This document shows positions 1 through 5,496 of a DNA stretch of 5,496 nucleotides, in pieces. The DNA lies in contig CANJKD010000207.1 of assembly GCA_947474415.1 (NCBI GenBank), forward strand, positions 1 to 5,496. Reading direction: 5' to 3'. This DNA comes from Burkholderiales bacterium. Its GTDB lineage: Bacteria; Pseudomonadota; Gammaproteobacteria; Burkholderiales; Burkholderiaceae_C. The position numbers and the translations under genes were made by a program. Each line of letters opens with the position of its first letter. Within the stretch, counting starts at the first letter, position 1. Under the pieces are notes generated by a model, which saw only the letters and a program-made list of their open reading frames with translations, was not told where the DNA came from and ran no database searches.

Positions 1-237
1 CGCTCTGAACAGGGAGGCAAAAGGCGCACCGTCGTGTTCGTCACGCACTCGATTCCCGAGGCGGTGTTCCTGTCGTCGCGCATTGTCGTGATGTCACCGC
101 GGCCGGGCCGCATCGTCGACGTGATCGAGTCCGGCCTGCCGGCCGACCGCACGCTCGACATCCGAGACACGCCCGAGTTCACGACCATCGCGCACCGCGT
201 GCGCCTGGCCCTGCAGGACGGGCATGGCGCGCACTGA
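1..237 (+). CDS. ABC transporter ATP-binding protein, C-terminal part (NitT/TauT, SsuB/TauB-like)
   Basis: This is the 3' end of an ATPase gene whose start lies before the window. The frame is open from base 1 and leaves 78 visible residues. Near the start, after a hydrophobic beta strand, comes FVTHSIPEA. Its histidine (visible residue 16) is the H-loop or switch histidine that contacts the ATP gamma-phosphate in ABC ATPases. SSRIVVMSPRPGRIV follows and is typical of the NitT/TauT branch that includes SsuB and TauB. Walker A, the signature motif and Walker B are all upstream and unseen. The subunit would sit on the cytoplasmic face and power the two permeases encoded next. Its stop overlaps the first permease gene by 14 bases, which points to one operon and translational coupling. 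The family is secure. The substrate cannot be read from this piece. Confidence 0.93.
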   Translation, partial: RSEQGGKRRTVVFVTHSIPEAVFLSSRIVVMSPRPGRIVDVIESGLPADRTLDIRDTPEFTTIAHRVRLALQDGHGAH

Positions 238-1150
238 GCCCGTATTGCGGCCACCACCGCGGGCCGCAGAGCGCAGCGGCTTGCAAGCGGCGGGGCACCG
301 CGTCGGCCCGCTGCTGACCGTGCTTGCGATCATGCTGCTGGCCTGGCACGCCGCAGCCGTCTGGCTGAACGCGCCGCAGGTCATCGAACGCACGCTGTCG
401 TCGCAACCCGGCTGGGGCGCACTGGACCTGATCCGCCTCACGCTGTCGATGGACCGGCCGGTGCTCCCTGCGCCGCACCAGATCGCGTTCGACCTGTTCG
501 ACTCGGTGTTCGGCTGGCCGCTCGACTCACCGCGCAACCTGCTGTATCACGCGGCCGTCACCAGTTCGGCCACCCTGCTCGGCTTCGTGATGGGCACCGC
601 GCTGGGCGCGGCGCTGGCGGTGGCCATCGTCCATTCGCGCACGCTGGAGCGCAGCCTGTTCCCATGGGTGATCGCCTCGCAGACGGTGCCGGTGCTGGCG
701 ATTGCGCCCATCGTCATCGTGATCCTCGGCAGCTTCGGGCTGACCGGCGTGTTCCCGAAGGCCATCATCTCGATGTACCTCTGCTTCTTCCCGGTCGCGG
801 TGGCGCTGGTGAAGGGCTTGCGCTCGCCCGGCGTGCTGGAACTGGAACTGCTGCACACCTATGCGGCGTCGGCGAAGCACACCTTCTGGAAGCTGCGCGT
901 GCCGGCCTCGCTGCCCTTCCTGTTCCCTTCGCTGCGGGTCGGCATCGCGGCCGGCCTGGTCGGCGCCATCGTAGGCGAATTGCCGACCGGTGCCCAGGCC
1001 GGCCTGGGCGCGCGGCTGCTGACAGGTTCGTACTACGGCAACACGGTACAGATCTGGTCGGCGCTGGTGATGTCGGCGCTGCTCGGGCTGTTCCTGACCG
1101 GTTGCGTGGCGATGGCCGAGCGCGCGCTCACGCCGGGAGGTCGCAAGTGA
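224..1150 (+). CDS. ABC transporter permease 1 (SsuC/TauC-like, BPD_transp_1)
   Basis: A 308-residue inner-membrane permease. A first membrane segment lies at about residues 28-48, then a non-hydrophobic stretch of about 33 residues, then LPAP (81-84). Further hydrophobic segments follow at about 110-136, 148-172, 178-197, 237-252 and 278-296. The cytoplasmic coupling (EAA) loop lies at about 200-235 and ends RVPASLPFLF, the usual I/V-x-LP pattern. At the loop's conserved glycine the sequence reads HTYAAS, with Ala214 in that place. GELPTGAQAGLGARL (251-265) replaces the AE-x-x-G..GLG segment of SsuC. In my recollection this form occurs in permeases annotated for pyrimidine or hydantoin uptake. 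The ATG at 224 has AGGA at 215-218, five bases upstream, and overlaps the ATPase stop. It probably forms a heterodimer with the next gene product. Family assignment is firm and substrate is inferred. Confidence 0.93.
   Translation: MARTEPVLRPPPRAAERSGLQAAGHRVGPLLTVLAIMLLAWHAAAVWLNAPQVIERTLSSQPGWGALDLIRLTLSMDRPVLPAPHQIAFDLFDSVFGWPLDSPRNLLYHAAVTSSATLLGFVMGTALGAALAVAIVHSRTLERSLFPWVIASQTVPVLAIAPIVIVILGSFGLTGVFPKAIISMYLCFFPVAVALVKGLRSPGVLELELLHTYAASAKHTFWKLRVPASLPFLFPSLRVGIAAGLVGAIVGELPTGAQAGLGARLLTGSYYGNTVQIWSALVMSALLGLFLTGCVAMAERALTPGGRK
1135..1140 (+). promoter_or_regulatory. Ribosome binding site deciding the GTG start of permease 2
   Basis: GGGAGG lies six bases before the GTG at 1147, inside the end of permease 1. 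The open frame runs much further upstream, to an ATG at 664, but that part is out of frame with permease 1 and reads as a shadow. This site and the GTGA overlap fix the real start at 1147. Confidence 0.75.
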
Positions 1151-2004
1151 GCCTGGCTTGGCTCGTACCCCTGGTGCTGGCGATGCTGGCGCTCGCCGTC
1201 TTCAGCGTGCGCCGGCTCGCCGCGCTCGACGAACACGGCGTGGTTGGCCAAATCGGCACGCCACTGCTGTTCGGCGCGTGGGTGCTGGCGTTCTGGGAAC
1301 TGCTGACGCAGGCGCTTGATGTGCCGCGCGTGCTGCTGCCCGCGCCCAGCCTGATCGCCCACGCACTGCTCGCCGGCTACGGCGTACTCGCCGGCGACTT
1401 CGCGCAGACCGTGCTGCACTCGGCGCTGATCGGCTGGGCCGCAGGCTGCGCGCTCGGCTTCGCCACCGGCGTGCTGATCGACCGCAGCCCCTTCCTGCAA
1501 CGCGGCCTGCTGCCGCTGGCAGCATTGGCAAGCACCGTGCCGCTGATCGGCATCGCGCCCATCATGGTGATGTGGTTCGGTTTCGACTGGCATTCGAAGG
1601 CCGCCGTCGTCGTCGTGATGACCTTCTTTCCGATGCTCGTCAACACGCTCGCCGGCCTGCGTGAAGCGGGCCACATGGAACGCGACCTGATGCGCTCGTA
1701 CGGCGCGAGCACCTGGCGCACCCTGTGGTCCTTGCGCATTCCGGTTGCGCTGCCCTTCGTGTTCAACGCACTGAAGATCAACTCGACACTGGCGATGATC
1801 GGTGCCATCGTTGCCGAGTTCTTCGGCTCGCCGATTTCGGGGCTCGGCTTCCGCATCTCGACCGAAGCGGCGCGCCTGAACATGGGGCTGGTGTGGGCCG
1901 CGATTTTCGTCGCGGCGCTGGCCGGCTCACTGGGCTACGGGCTGCTAGGCTGGATCGAGCGACGCGCCACGTTCTGGCACCCGTCGATCCGCACCGCGCC
2001 ATGA
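1147..2004 (+). CDS. ABC transporter permease 2 (SsuC/TauC-like, BPD_transp_1)
   Basis: A 285-residue permease starting at GTG 1147, which overlaps the stop of permease 1 as GTGA. The N-terminus has two hydrophobic segments (about 3-20 and 36-53) before LPAP at 64-67. One segment there is usual, so the first is an extra membrane anchor. The core follows, with hydrophobic segments near 87-110, 121-145, 151-168, 213-226 and 247-268. The EAA coupling loop spans about 173-206, reading REAG, then SYGAS with the conserved Gly186, then RIPVALPFVF. AEFFGSPISGLGFRI (223-237) matches the conserved AE...GLG region of SsuC/TauC permeases. It differs clearly from permease 1, so the importer is likely heterodimeric. 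The earlier in-frame ATG at 664 is rejected because it lies wholly within permease 1. Family is firm and substrate inferred. Confidence 0.93.
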   Translation: MSLAWLVPLVLAMLALAVFSVRRLAALDEHGVVGQIGTPLLFGAWVLAFWELLTQALDVPRVLLPAPSLIAHALLAGYGVLAGDFAQTVLHSALIGWAAGCALGFATGVLIDRSPFLQRGLLPLAALASTVPLIGIAPIMVMWFGFDWHSKAAVVVVMTFFPMLVNTLAGLREAGHMERDLMRSYGASTWRTLWSLRIPVALPFVFNALKINSTLAMIGAIVAEFFGSPISGLGFRISTEAARLNMGLVWAAIFVAALAGSLGYGLLGWIERRATFWHPSIRTAP

Positions 2005-2051
2005 CACACGATTGCCGTTCTGTTCCCAACCTCGCCGCAAGGCATCAACCC

Positions 2052-2055
2052 GGAG
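2052..2055 (+). promoter_or_regulatory. Ribosome binding site for the substrate-binding protein
   Basis: GGAG is eight bases before ATG 2064. It favours this start over the in-frame ATG at 2001, which overlaps the permease 2 stop as ATGA. Codons between 2001 and 2063 also lack the strong G/C third-position bias seen after 2064. Confidence 0.65.
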
Positions 2056-2063
2056 TGTTCGCT

Positions 2064-3080
2064 ATGCGTAAAACCCAACTCGCGCTGTCCCTCGTGCTGG
2101 CGGGTCTGGCCGGCACCTTGACAACCGCAGCCACTGCGGCCGACAAGGTCACGGTGCAGCTCAAGTGGCTACCGCAAGCCCAGTTCGCCGGCTACTACGT
2201 GGCCGCCGCGAAAGGCTTCTACAAAGACGCCGACCTCGACGTGACCATCAAGCCGGGCGGCCCCGACATCGCGCCCGCACAGGTGCTGGCCGCCAAGGGC
2301 GCCGACCTGACCGTCGACTGGATGCCGAGCGCCCTCGCCGCCCGCGAAGCCGGCGTGCCGATGGTCAACGTGGCGCAGATCTACAACCGCTCCGGCATGA
2401 TGCTGACCTGCAAGAAATCGAGTGGCGTGACGACCTCGAAAGACTTCAAGGGTAAGACGCTCGGCGTCTGGTTCGGCGGCAACGAATACCCGTTCCTGAG
2501 CTGGATGGGCACGCTCGGCCTGAAGACCGGCGGCGCCACGCCCGACGTGAAGGTGCTGAAGCAGGGCTTCAACGTCGACCCCCTGCTGCAGAACCAGGCC
2601 GCCTGCATTTCGACCATGATTTACAACGAGTACTGGCAGGTCATCGACGCCGGTGTGAAGGCCAGCGACCTCGTCACCTTCCCGTATGAAGACCAGGGCG
2701 TGGCCACGCTGGAAGACGGCCTGTACGCGCGCGAACCCGACCTGAAGGACGCGGCCTACGTGGCCAAGCTCGCGAAGTTCGTCAAGGCCAGCATCCGCGG
2801 CTGGGAATACGCGATCAAGAACCAGGACGAAGCCGTGAAGATCGTGCTGGCTGCTGACACCTCGGGCGGTTCGACCGCTGCGGTGCAGAAGCGCCAGCTC
2901 GAGAACGTGGCCAAGCTGATCACCACCGCCGGCACGCCGACGATGGGCAAGCTCGACCCTGCCGCGTATGCGCGCACGGTGAAAGTATTGATGGCCGGCG
3001 GCAGCGACCCGGTGATCAAGAAAGACCCGGGCGCCGCCGCCTGGACGCACGCCGTGTGGGACAAGGCGATGGCGAAGTAG
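2064..3080 (+). CDS. Periplasmic substrate-binding protein, NMT1/THI5 family, probable pyrimidine-type ligand
   Basis: A 338-residue precursor with a clear signal peptide. It has an RK-containing N-terminus, a hydrophobic core (about residues 5-17), then TTAATAA with probable cleavage after Ala25 or Ala26. There is no lipobox cysteine, so it should be a soluble periplasmic protein. The mature start VTVQLKWLPQAQFAGYYVA (29-47) is characteristic of the NMT1/THI5 group, which includes ThiY- and RibY-like binding proteins for pyrimidines and flavins. VWFGGNEYPF (135-144) is another aromatic, family-like segment that may line the ligand site. Cys116 and Cys181 are the only cysteines I see and could form a disulfide. 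The gene follows permease 2 after 59 bases and ends the operon. Thiamine precursor, uracil or hydantoin-like, and flavin ligands are all possible. Family is firm and ligand unproven. Confidence 0.93.
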   Translation: MRKTQLALSLVLAGLAGTLTTAATAADKVTVQLKWLPQAQFAGYYVAAAKGFYKDADLDVTIKPGGPDIAPAQVLAAKGADLTVDWMPSALAAREAGVPMVNVAQIYNRSGMMLTCKKSSGVTTSKDFKGKTLGVWFGGNEYPFLSWMGTLGLKTGGATPDVKVLKQGFNVDPLLQNQAACISTMIYNEYWQVIDAGVKASDLVTFPYEDQGVATLEDGLYAREPDLKDAAYVAKLAKFVKASIRGWEYAIKNQDEAVKIVLAADTSGGSTAAVQKRQLENVAKLITTAGTPTMGKLDPAAYARTVKVLMAGGSDPVIKKDPGAAAWTHAVWDKAMAK

Positions 3081-3091
3081 TCATCGCCGCT

Positions 3092-3123
3092 GCGGGCCGT
3101 GGCGCATGCGCGCCGCGACCCGC
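3092..3123. terminator. Strong hairpin between convergent genes, possible bidirectional terminator or 3' stabiliser
   Basis: Arms 3092-3105 and 3110-3123 are inverted repeats around the loop ATGC. They pair at 12 of 14 positions exactly, with one more G-U wobble and one mismatch in either transcript. It lies 11 bases after the binding-protein stop and 13 bases beyond the TerC stop, so it is the only notable structure in the 56-base gap. No T-run follows on either strand, so it is not a classical intrinsic terminator. It may instead block exonucleases or work with Rho. Confidence 0.5.
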
Positions 3124-3136
3124 CCCTGCGCCGGGA

Positions 3137-4129
3137 TCAAGCCACGCCGGCCCGACGCGTCTTGAACAGCGAGTACAGCACGCCACCCAGCAGCAAGCCG
3201 AAGATCACGACCAGCGACACGGGCGCCGGAATCTTGCCGATCATGCCGCCCAGGAAGATCTTCGATCCGATGAACACCAGCACCAGCGCCAGCGCGTACT
3301 TCAGGTACTTGAACCGGTGCACCATCGCGGCCAGCGCGAAATAGAGCGCGCGCAGCCCCAGGATGGCGAAGATGTTCGAGGTGTAGACGATGAACGGGTC
3401 TTGCGTGATGGCAAAGATGGCCGGCACGCTGTCCGCCGCAAACACCAGGTCGGCCAGTTCGATCAGCACCAGCGCCAGGAACAGCGGCGTTGCAAACCAG
3501 GCCGGCGATGCCGCACCCCCCGCAGCGCCAGAGCGCGGCAGGCGCACCCAGAACCGGCCGCCATGGAACTCGTCGCTGATGTTCATGTGGCGACGCATCC
3601 ACTTCAGAACCGGGTTGCCTGCCAGGTCGAGTGGCTTCTCGGTCACGAACAGCATCTTCACGCCGGTCAGCAGCAGAAAGCCGCCGAACACGTAGAGCAC
3701 CCAGCTGAATTCGCCCACCAGTGCGGCGCCCACGCCGATCATCAGCGCGCGCAGCACGATCACGCCGATGATTCCCCAGAACAGCACCCGGTGCTGGAAT
3801 TCACGCGGGATCGCGAAGAAGCCGAAGATCATCGCGATCACGAACACGTTGTCCATCGACAGCGACTTCTCGATCATGAAGCCGGTGAAATAGTCGATGC
3901 CGCTTCGCTCGCCCAGGAACCACCACACCCAGGCCCCGAACAGCAGGCCCATCGAGATGTAGCCGGCCGACAGCAGCAGGCTTTCGCGCACGCCGATGGG
4001 CCTGTCGTGCTTGTGCAGCACGCCAAGGTCGAACGCCAGCAGCGTGGCGACGATGCCGATGAAAGTCAGCCAGAGCCACGCGGGCGTGCCGGTGAAATCG
4101 GCCTGCAGGAAAAGGCTCAGGTCGTCCAC
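3137..4129 (-). CDS. TerC family integral membrane protein (Alx-like)
   Basis: A 330-residue polytopic inner-membrane protein, close in length to E. coli Alx. Hydrophobic segments occur near residues 17-38, 50-72, 92-107, 117-139, 143-161, 213-237, 250-270, 278-297 and 302-320. Two conserved acidic stretches are present: IEKSLSMDNVFVIA (E87, D93) and IELADLVFAADSVPAI (E224, D227, D233). These match the membrane-embedded acidic residues of TerC/Alx proteins thought to bind metal. A hydrophilic loop (about 163-211) separates the two halves and contains a Gly/Ala-rich stretch. Alx exports manganese in E. coli, while TerC is linked to tellurite resistance, so a metal role is likely but the ion is unproven. 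The start is GTG, with GGAG five bases upstream. The gene overlaps the TerB-like gene by 13 bases and is last in the minus-strand operon. Confidence 0.94.
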   Translation of the reverse strand: MDDLSLFLQADFTGTPAWLWLTFIGIVATLLAFDLGVLHKHDRPIGVRESLLLSAGYISMGLLFGAWVWWFLGERSGIDYFTGFMIEKSLSMDNVFVIAMIFGFFAIPREFQHRVLFWGIIGVIVLRALMIGVGAALVGEFSWVLYVFGGFLLLTGVKMLFVTEKPLDLAGNPVLKWMRRHMNISDEFHGGRFWVRLPRSGAAGGAASPAWFATPLFLALVLIELADLVFAADSVPAIFAITQDPFIVYTSNIFAILGLRALYFALAAMVHRFKYLKYALALVLVFIGSKIFLGGMIGKIPAPVSLVVIFGLLLGGVLYSLFKTRRAGVA

Positions 4130-4551
4130 CGGGACTCCGTTGCACCCGTCGCCATCAAGGCCTCGGGCTCCGCGCCCCAGTGGTCCATGGCGGACAGCAA
4201 CACGATGGCCTCGCCCTCGTGAACCCGCTGGTCGGCATGCACCACGGCCTTGCAGAGTCGCAACACGGTGGCGCGCAGGGCCGGCTGGTCGACCTCATCG
4301 AACAGCACGGCGATCAGGTCGGCATCGATCTGGCAGTCGGCAGCGCCGCGCATCGACGCGTCATCGATCAGGTCGGCGCAAAAGGCGTTCATCACGCTGC
4401 GCAGTCCGTCGCGGCTCAGGCCGAGCAACTCGTGAGCCTGCAGGCCTTCGAGCGCCTGGAGTTCCACCGTCTTGAGCTGGCCGTCGCTGACCAGCGTCAG
4501 CGCGACGATGCGGGCGGCCGCCTGCGGGCTGTTCTGAGGATAGGGGCGCAT
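4117..4551 (-). CDS. TerB-like (TerB family) cytoplasmic protein
   Basis: A small, mainly helical acidic protein of 144 residues from ATG 4551. It has no signal peptide or membrane segment. Two related acidic helical modules resemble the TerB fold: ARIVALTLVSDGQLKTVELQ near the N-terminus, and CKAVVHADQRVHEGEAIVLL in the C-terminal half. In each, an aspartate is followed a few residues later by a glutamate, the arrangement TerB uses for metal binding. An in-frame GTG at 4599 would add 16 residues and overlap the YccA stop as GTGA. That extension uses codons ending in A or T unusually often (CCA, TCA, CAT, CCT) and lacks a ribosome site. ATG 4551 has a weak GAAG six bases upstream and is preferred. 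Lying between YccA and TerC genes, it probably acts at the inner membrane, which is an inference. Confidence 0.82.
   Translation of the reverse strand: MRPYPQNSPQAAARIVALTLVSDGQLKTVELQALEGLQAHELLGLSRDGLRSVMNAFCADLIDDASMRGAADCQIDADLIAVLFDEVDQPALRATVLRLCKAVVHADQRVHEGEAIVLLSAMDHWGAEPEALMATGATESRWTT
4135..4138 (-). promoter_or_regulatory. Ribosome binding site for the TerC gene
   Basis: On the minus strand GGAG lies five bases before the GTG at 4129. It sits inside the 3' end of the TerB-like gene, so terC translation is probably coupled to it. Confidence 0.65.
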
Positions 4552-4595
4552 GTCAGGCTTCGTATGTGATGGCGTGTGGTTGAGCGCGACGTTCG

Positions 4596-5336
4596 TCACT
4601 CATCGCCGCCACCGATGCCGAACAGGCTCAACAGGCCGCTGAACAGGTTGTAGATCGAGATGTAGAGCCCCACGGTGGCGAGCACGTAGTTGGTCTCGCC
4701 GCCGTTCACGATCCGGCTCGTCTCGAACAGGATCAGGCCCGCCGACATCAGCACCACCAGCGCAGACACCGCCAGCGCCAGCCCCGGAATCTGGAAGAAC
4801 ACCGCGCCCAGGCCGGCAAGCAAAGCCACCACCATGCCAGCGAACAGGAAGCCGCCCATGAAGCTGAAATCGCGCCGGGTGGCGAGTACCCAGCCCGACA
4901 GCGCGAGGAAGGTCACGGCCGTCGAGCCGAGCGCCAGGGTCACGACCTGGGCGCCGCCCTCGATCGCCAGCGTGCGTGCAATCGTCGGCCCGAGCGTGTA
5001 GCCCATGAAGCCGGTGAAAGCGAACACGCTGAGCAGGCCCCAGCCGCTGTGGCTGAGCTTGTGGGTCAGGTAGAGCAGGCCGATCATTCCCACCAGGCTG
5101 ATGACGATGCCTGGTGCCGGCAGTCCCAGCGCGACAGCGCTGCCGGCCACCACGGCGCTGAAGAGCAGCGTCAGTGCCAGCAGGCCGTAGGTGTTGCGCA
5201 ACACGCGTGCGGTGTCGCCGGCACTGGGGGTGGATGGCGCGGACCCGGTGGCGCCGGCCGGAATCGCCGGCACCGGCATGGCGGCCAATGCTGCGGTGCG
5301 GTTCGGGTGTGGAAACAGCGGGTCGATCGGGTTCAT
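4596..5336 (-). CDS. yccA: YccA/Bax inhibitor-1 family membrane protein
   Basis: A 246-residue inner-membrane protein with about seven hydrophobic segments (near residues 51-70, 75-92, 99-118, 129-151, 158-180, 183-204 and 220-241). The C-terminal signature FETSRIVNGGETNYV followed by TVGLYISIYNLFSGLL (205-237) is diagnostic of the Bacterial YccA branch of the BI-1 (UPF0005) family. YccA binds the membrane protease FtsH in E. coli and limits its degradation of jammed SecY. The N-terminal tail of about 45 residues is long and rich in Pro, Ala and Ser. In YccA this tail is what FtsH grips. The first calcium-sensor aspartate of BI-1/YetJ is replaced by Glu205 and the second aligns near Ser228, so BI-1-type ion leak is doubtful. 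ATG 5336 has only a weak GAGA upstream. It is followed by the TerB-like gene. Family is secure and function inferred. Confidence 0.93.
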   Translation of the reverse strand: MNPIDPLFPHPNRTAALAAMPVPAIPAGATGSAPSTPSAGDTARVLRNTYGLLALTLLFSAVVAGSAVALGLPAPGIVISLVGMIGLLYLTHKLSHSGWGLLSVFAFTGFMGYTLGPTIARTLAIEGGAQVVTLALGSTAVTFLALSGWVLATRRDFSFMGGFLFAGMVVALLAGLGAVFFQIPGLALAVSALVVLMSAGLILFETSRIVNGGETNYVLATVGLYISIYNLFSGLLSLFGIGGGDE

Positions 5337-5376
5337 GGTGTGTCTCGGTTCGAAGGTGAAAACAATGAATCGCGGC

Positions 5377-5496
5377 TCATGCGGCGGCGAGGCTGCGGTG
5401 CGAGCGGGGCGTGTGGCGCGCCTGGGTGACGATGCTCAAGCGCTTGTGCACGGCACGGCCCACCCGGTCCATCACGCGGTCGATCAGCGCCAACAG
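5377..5496 (-). CDS. C-terminal tail of an unidentified gene, cut by the window edge
   Basis: The minus-strand frame from the last base stays open for 39 codons and ends in TGA at 5377-5379. Codons end almost always in G or C, as in the confident genes, which supports real coding. The visible peptide begins LLALIDRVMDRVGRAVHKRL and turns basic, then ends in SLAAA. The first part could be an amphipathic helix. I do not recognise the family. The stop is 40 bases before the YccA start, so the two genes may share a transcript. The start and most of the protein lie beyond the window. Confidence 0.55.
   Translation of the reverse strand: MLALIDRVMDRVGRAVHKRLSIVTQARHTPRSHRSLAAA

Noticed and set aside
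664..1146. Upstream extension of the permease 2 frame inside permease 1
   Set aside because: The translated part is Arg/Gly/Ala/Asp-rich and out of frame with the well-supported permease 1. The GTG at 1147 with GGGAGG explains the start.
1033..1674. 213-codon minus-strand open frame opposite the two permeases
   Set aside because: Its composition (Gln, His, Arg, Glu) is that of a shadow frame, and both permeases on the plus strand are firm.
2169..3050. 293-codon minus-strand open frame opposite the binding-protein gene
   Set aside because: It is His/Gly/Val/Arg-rich with no recognisable domain, and the opposite strand carries an unmistakable secreted NMT1/THI5-type protein.
3056..4222. 388-codon plus-strand open frame across the whole TerC gene
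   Set aside because: Its product is crowded with His, Gln, Arg and Glu and has no fold signature. It is the antisense shadow of a clear TerC gene in GC-rich DNA.
4552..4599. GTG 4599 as start of the TerB-like gene
   Set aside because: Codons in this stretch lack the GC-ending bias and no ribosome site precedes it. ATG 4551 directly before the conserved region fits better, although the GTGA overlap keeps it possible.
5337..5376. Promoter for the YccA gene in the short AT-richer gap
   Set aside because: A TTGTTT-like hexamer is visible on the minus strand, but no matching -10 box lies at a suitable distance.

Overview
The window is GC-rich, and the codons of every confident gene strongly favour G or C in third position. 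The protein families and the very short gene spacing suggest a Gram-negative proteobacterium, most likely a betaproteobacterium of the Burkholderiales. That placement is inferred from composition and protein character only. No rRNA, tRNA, CRISPR array, insertion sequence, phage gene or origin could be recognised. Genes cover almost everything, and no gene-free stretch exceeds 60 bases.

Plus strand, 1-3080: the distal part of an ABC importer operon of the NitT/TauT (SsuBC/TauBC-like) class. In order it holds the C-terminal end of the ATPase (the rest lies upstream of the window), a first permease, a second different permease, and a periplasmic substrate-binding protein of the NMT1/THI5 type with a signal peptide. 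ATPase/permease 1 and permease 1/permease 2 overlap, and the binding protein follows after 59 bases. Together they make a complete importer: two non-identical membrane subunits, an ATPase and a binding protein. The binding-protein family and the GELPTGA-type permease suggest a pyrimidine or similar heteroaromatic ligand, such as a thiamine precursor, uracil or hydantoin. The sequence does not settle which.

The two operons converge at 3081-3136. This gap holds a strong, nearly perfect hairpin that could end or protect both transcripts.

Minus strand, 5496-3137: a tightly packed group read right to left. It holds the C-terminal tail of an unidentified gene, a YccA/Bax-inhibitor-1 family membrane protein, a small TerB-like protein, and a TerC/Alx-family membrane protein. 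TerB-like and TerC genes overlap and are probably translationally coupled. By family knowledge, YccA proteins modulate the FtsH protease and Alx-type TerC proteins handle manganese or tellurium-type metal stress. A joint role in envelope or metal stress is reasonable but inferred.

No clearly new system is visible. The points worth a second look are the ligand of the two-permease importer, the YccA-TerB-TerC linkage, and the bidirectional hairpin.
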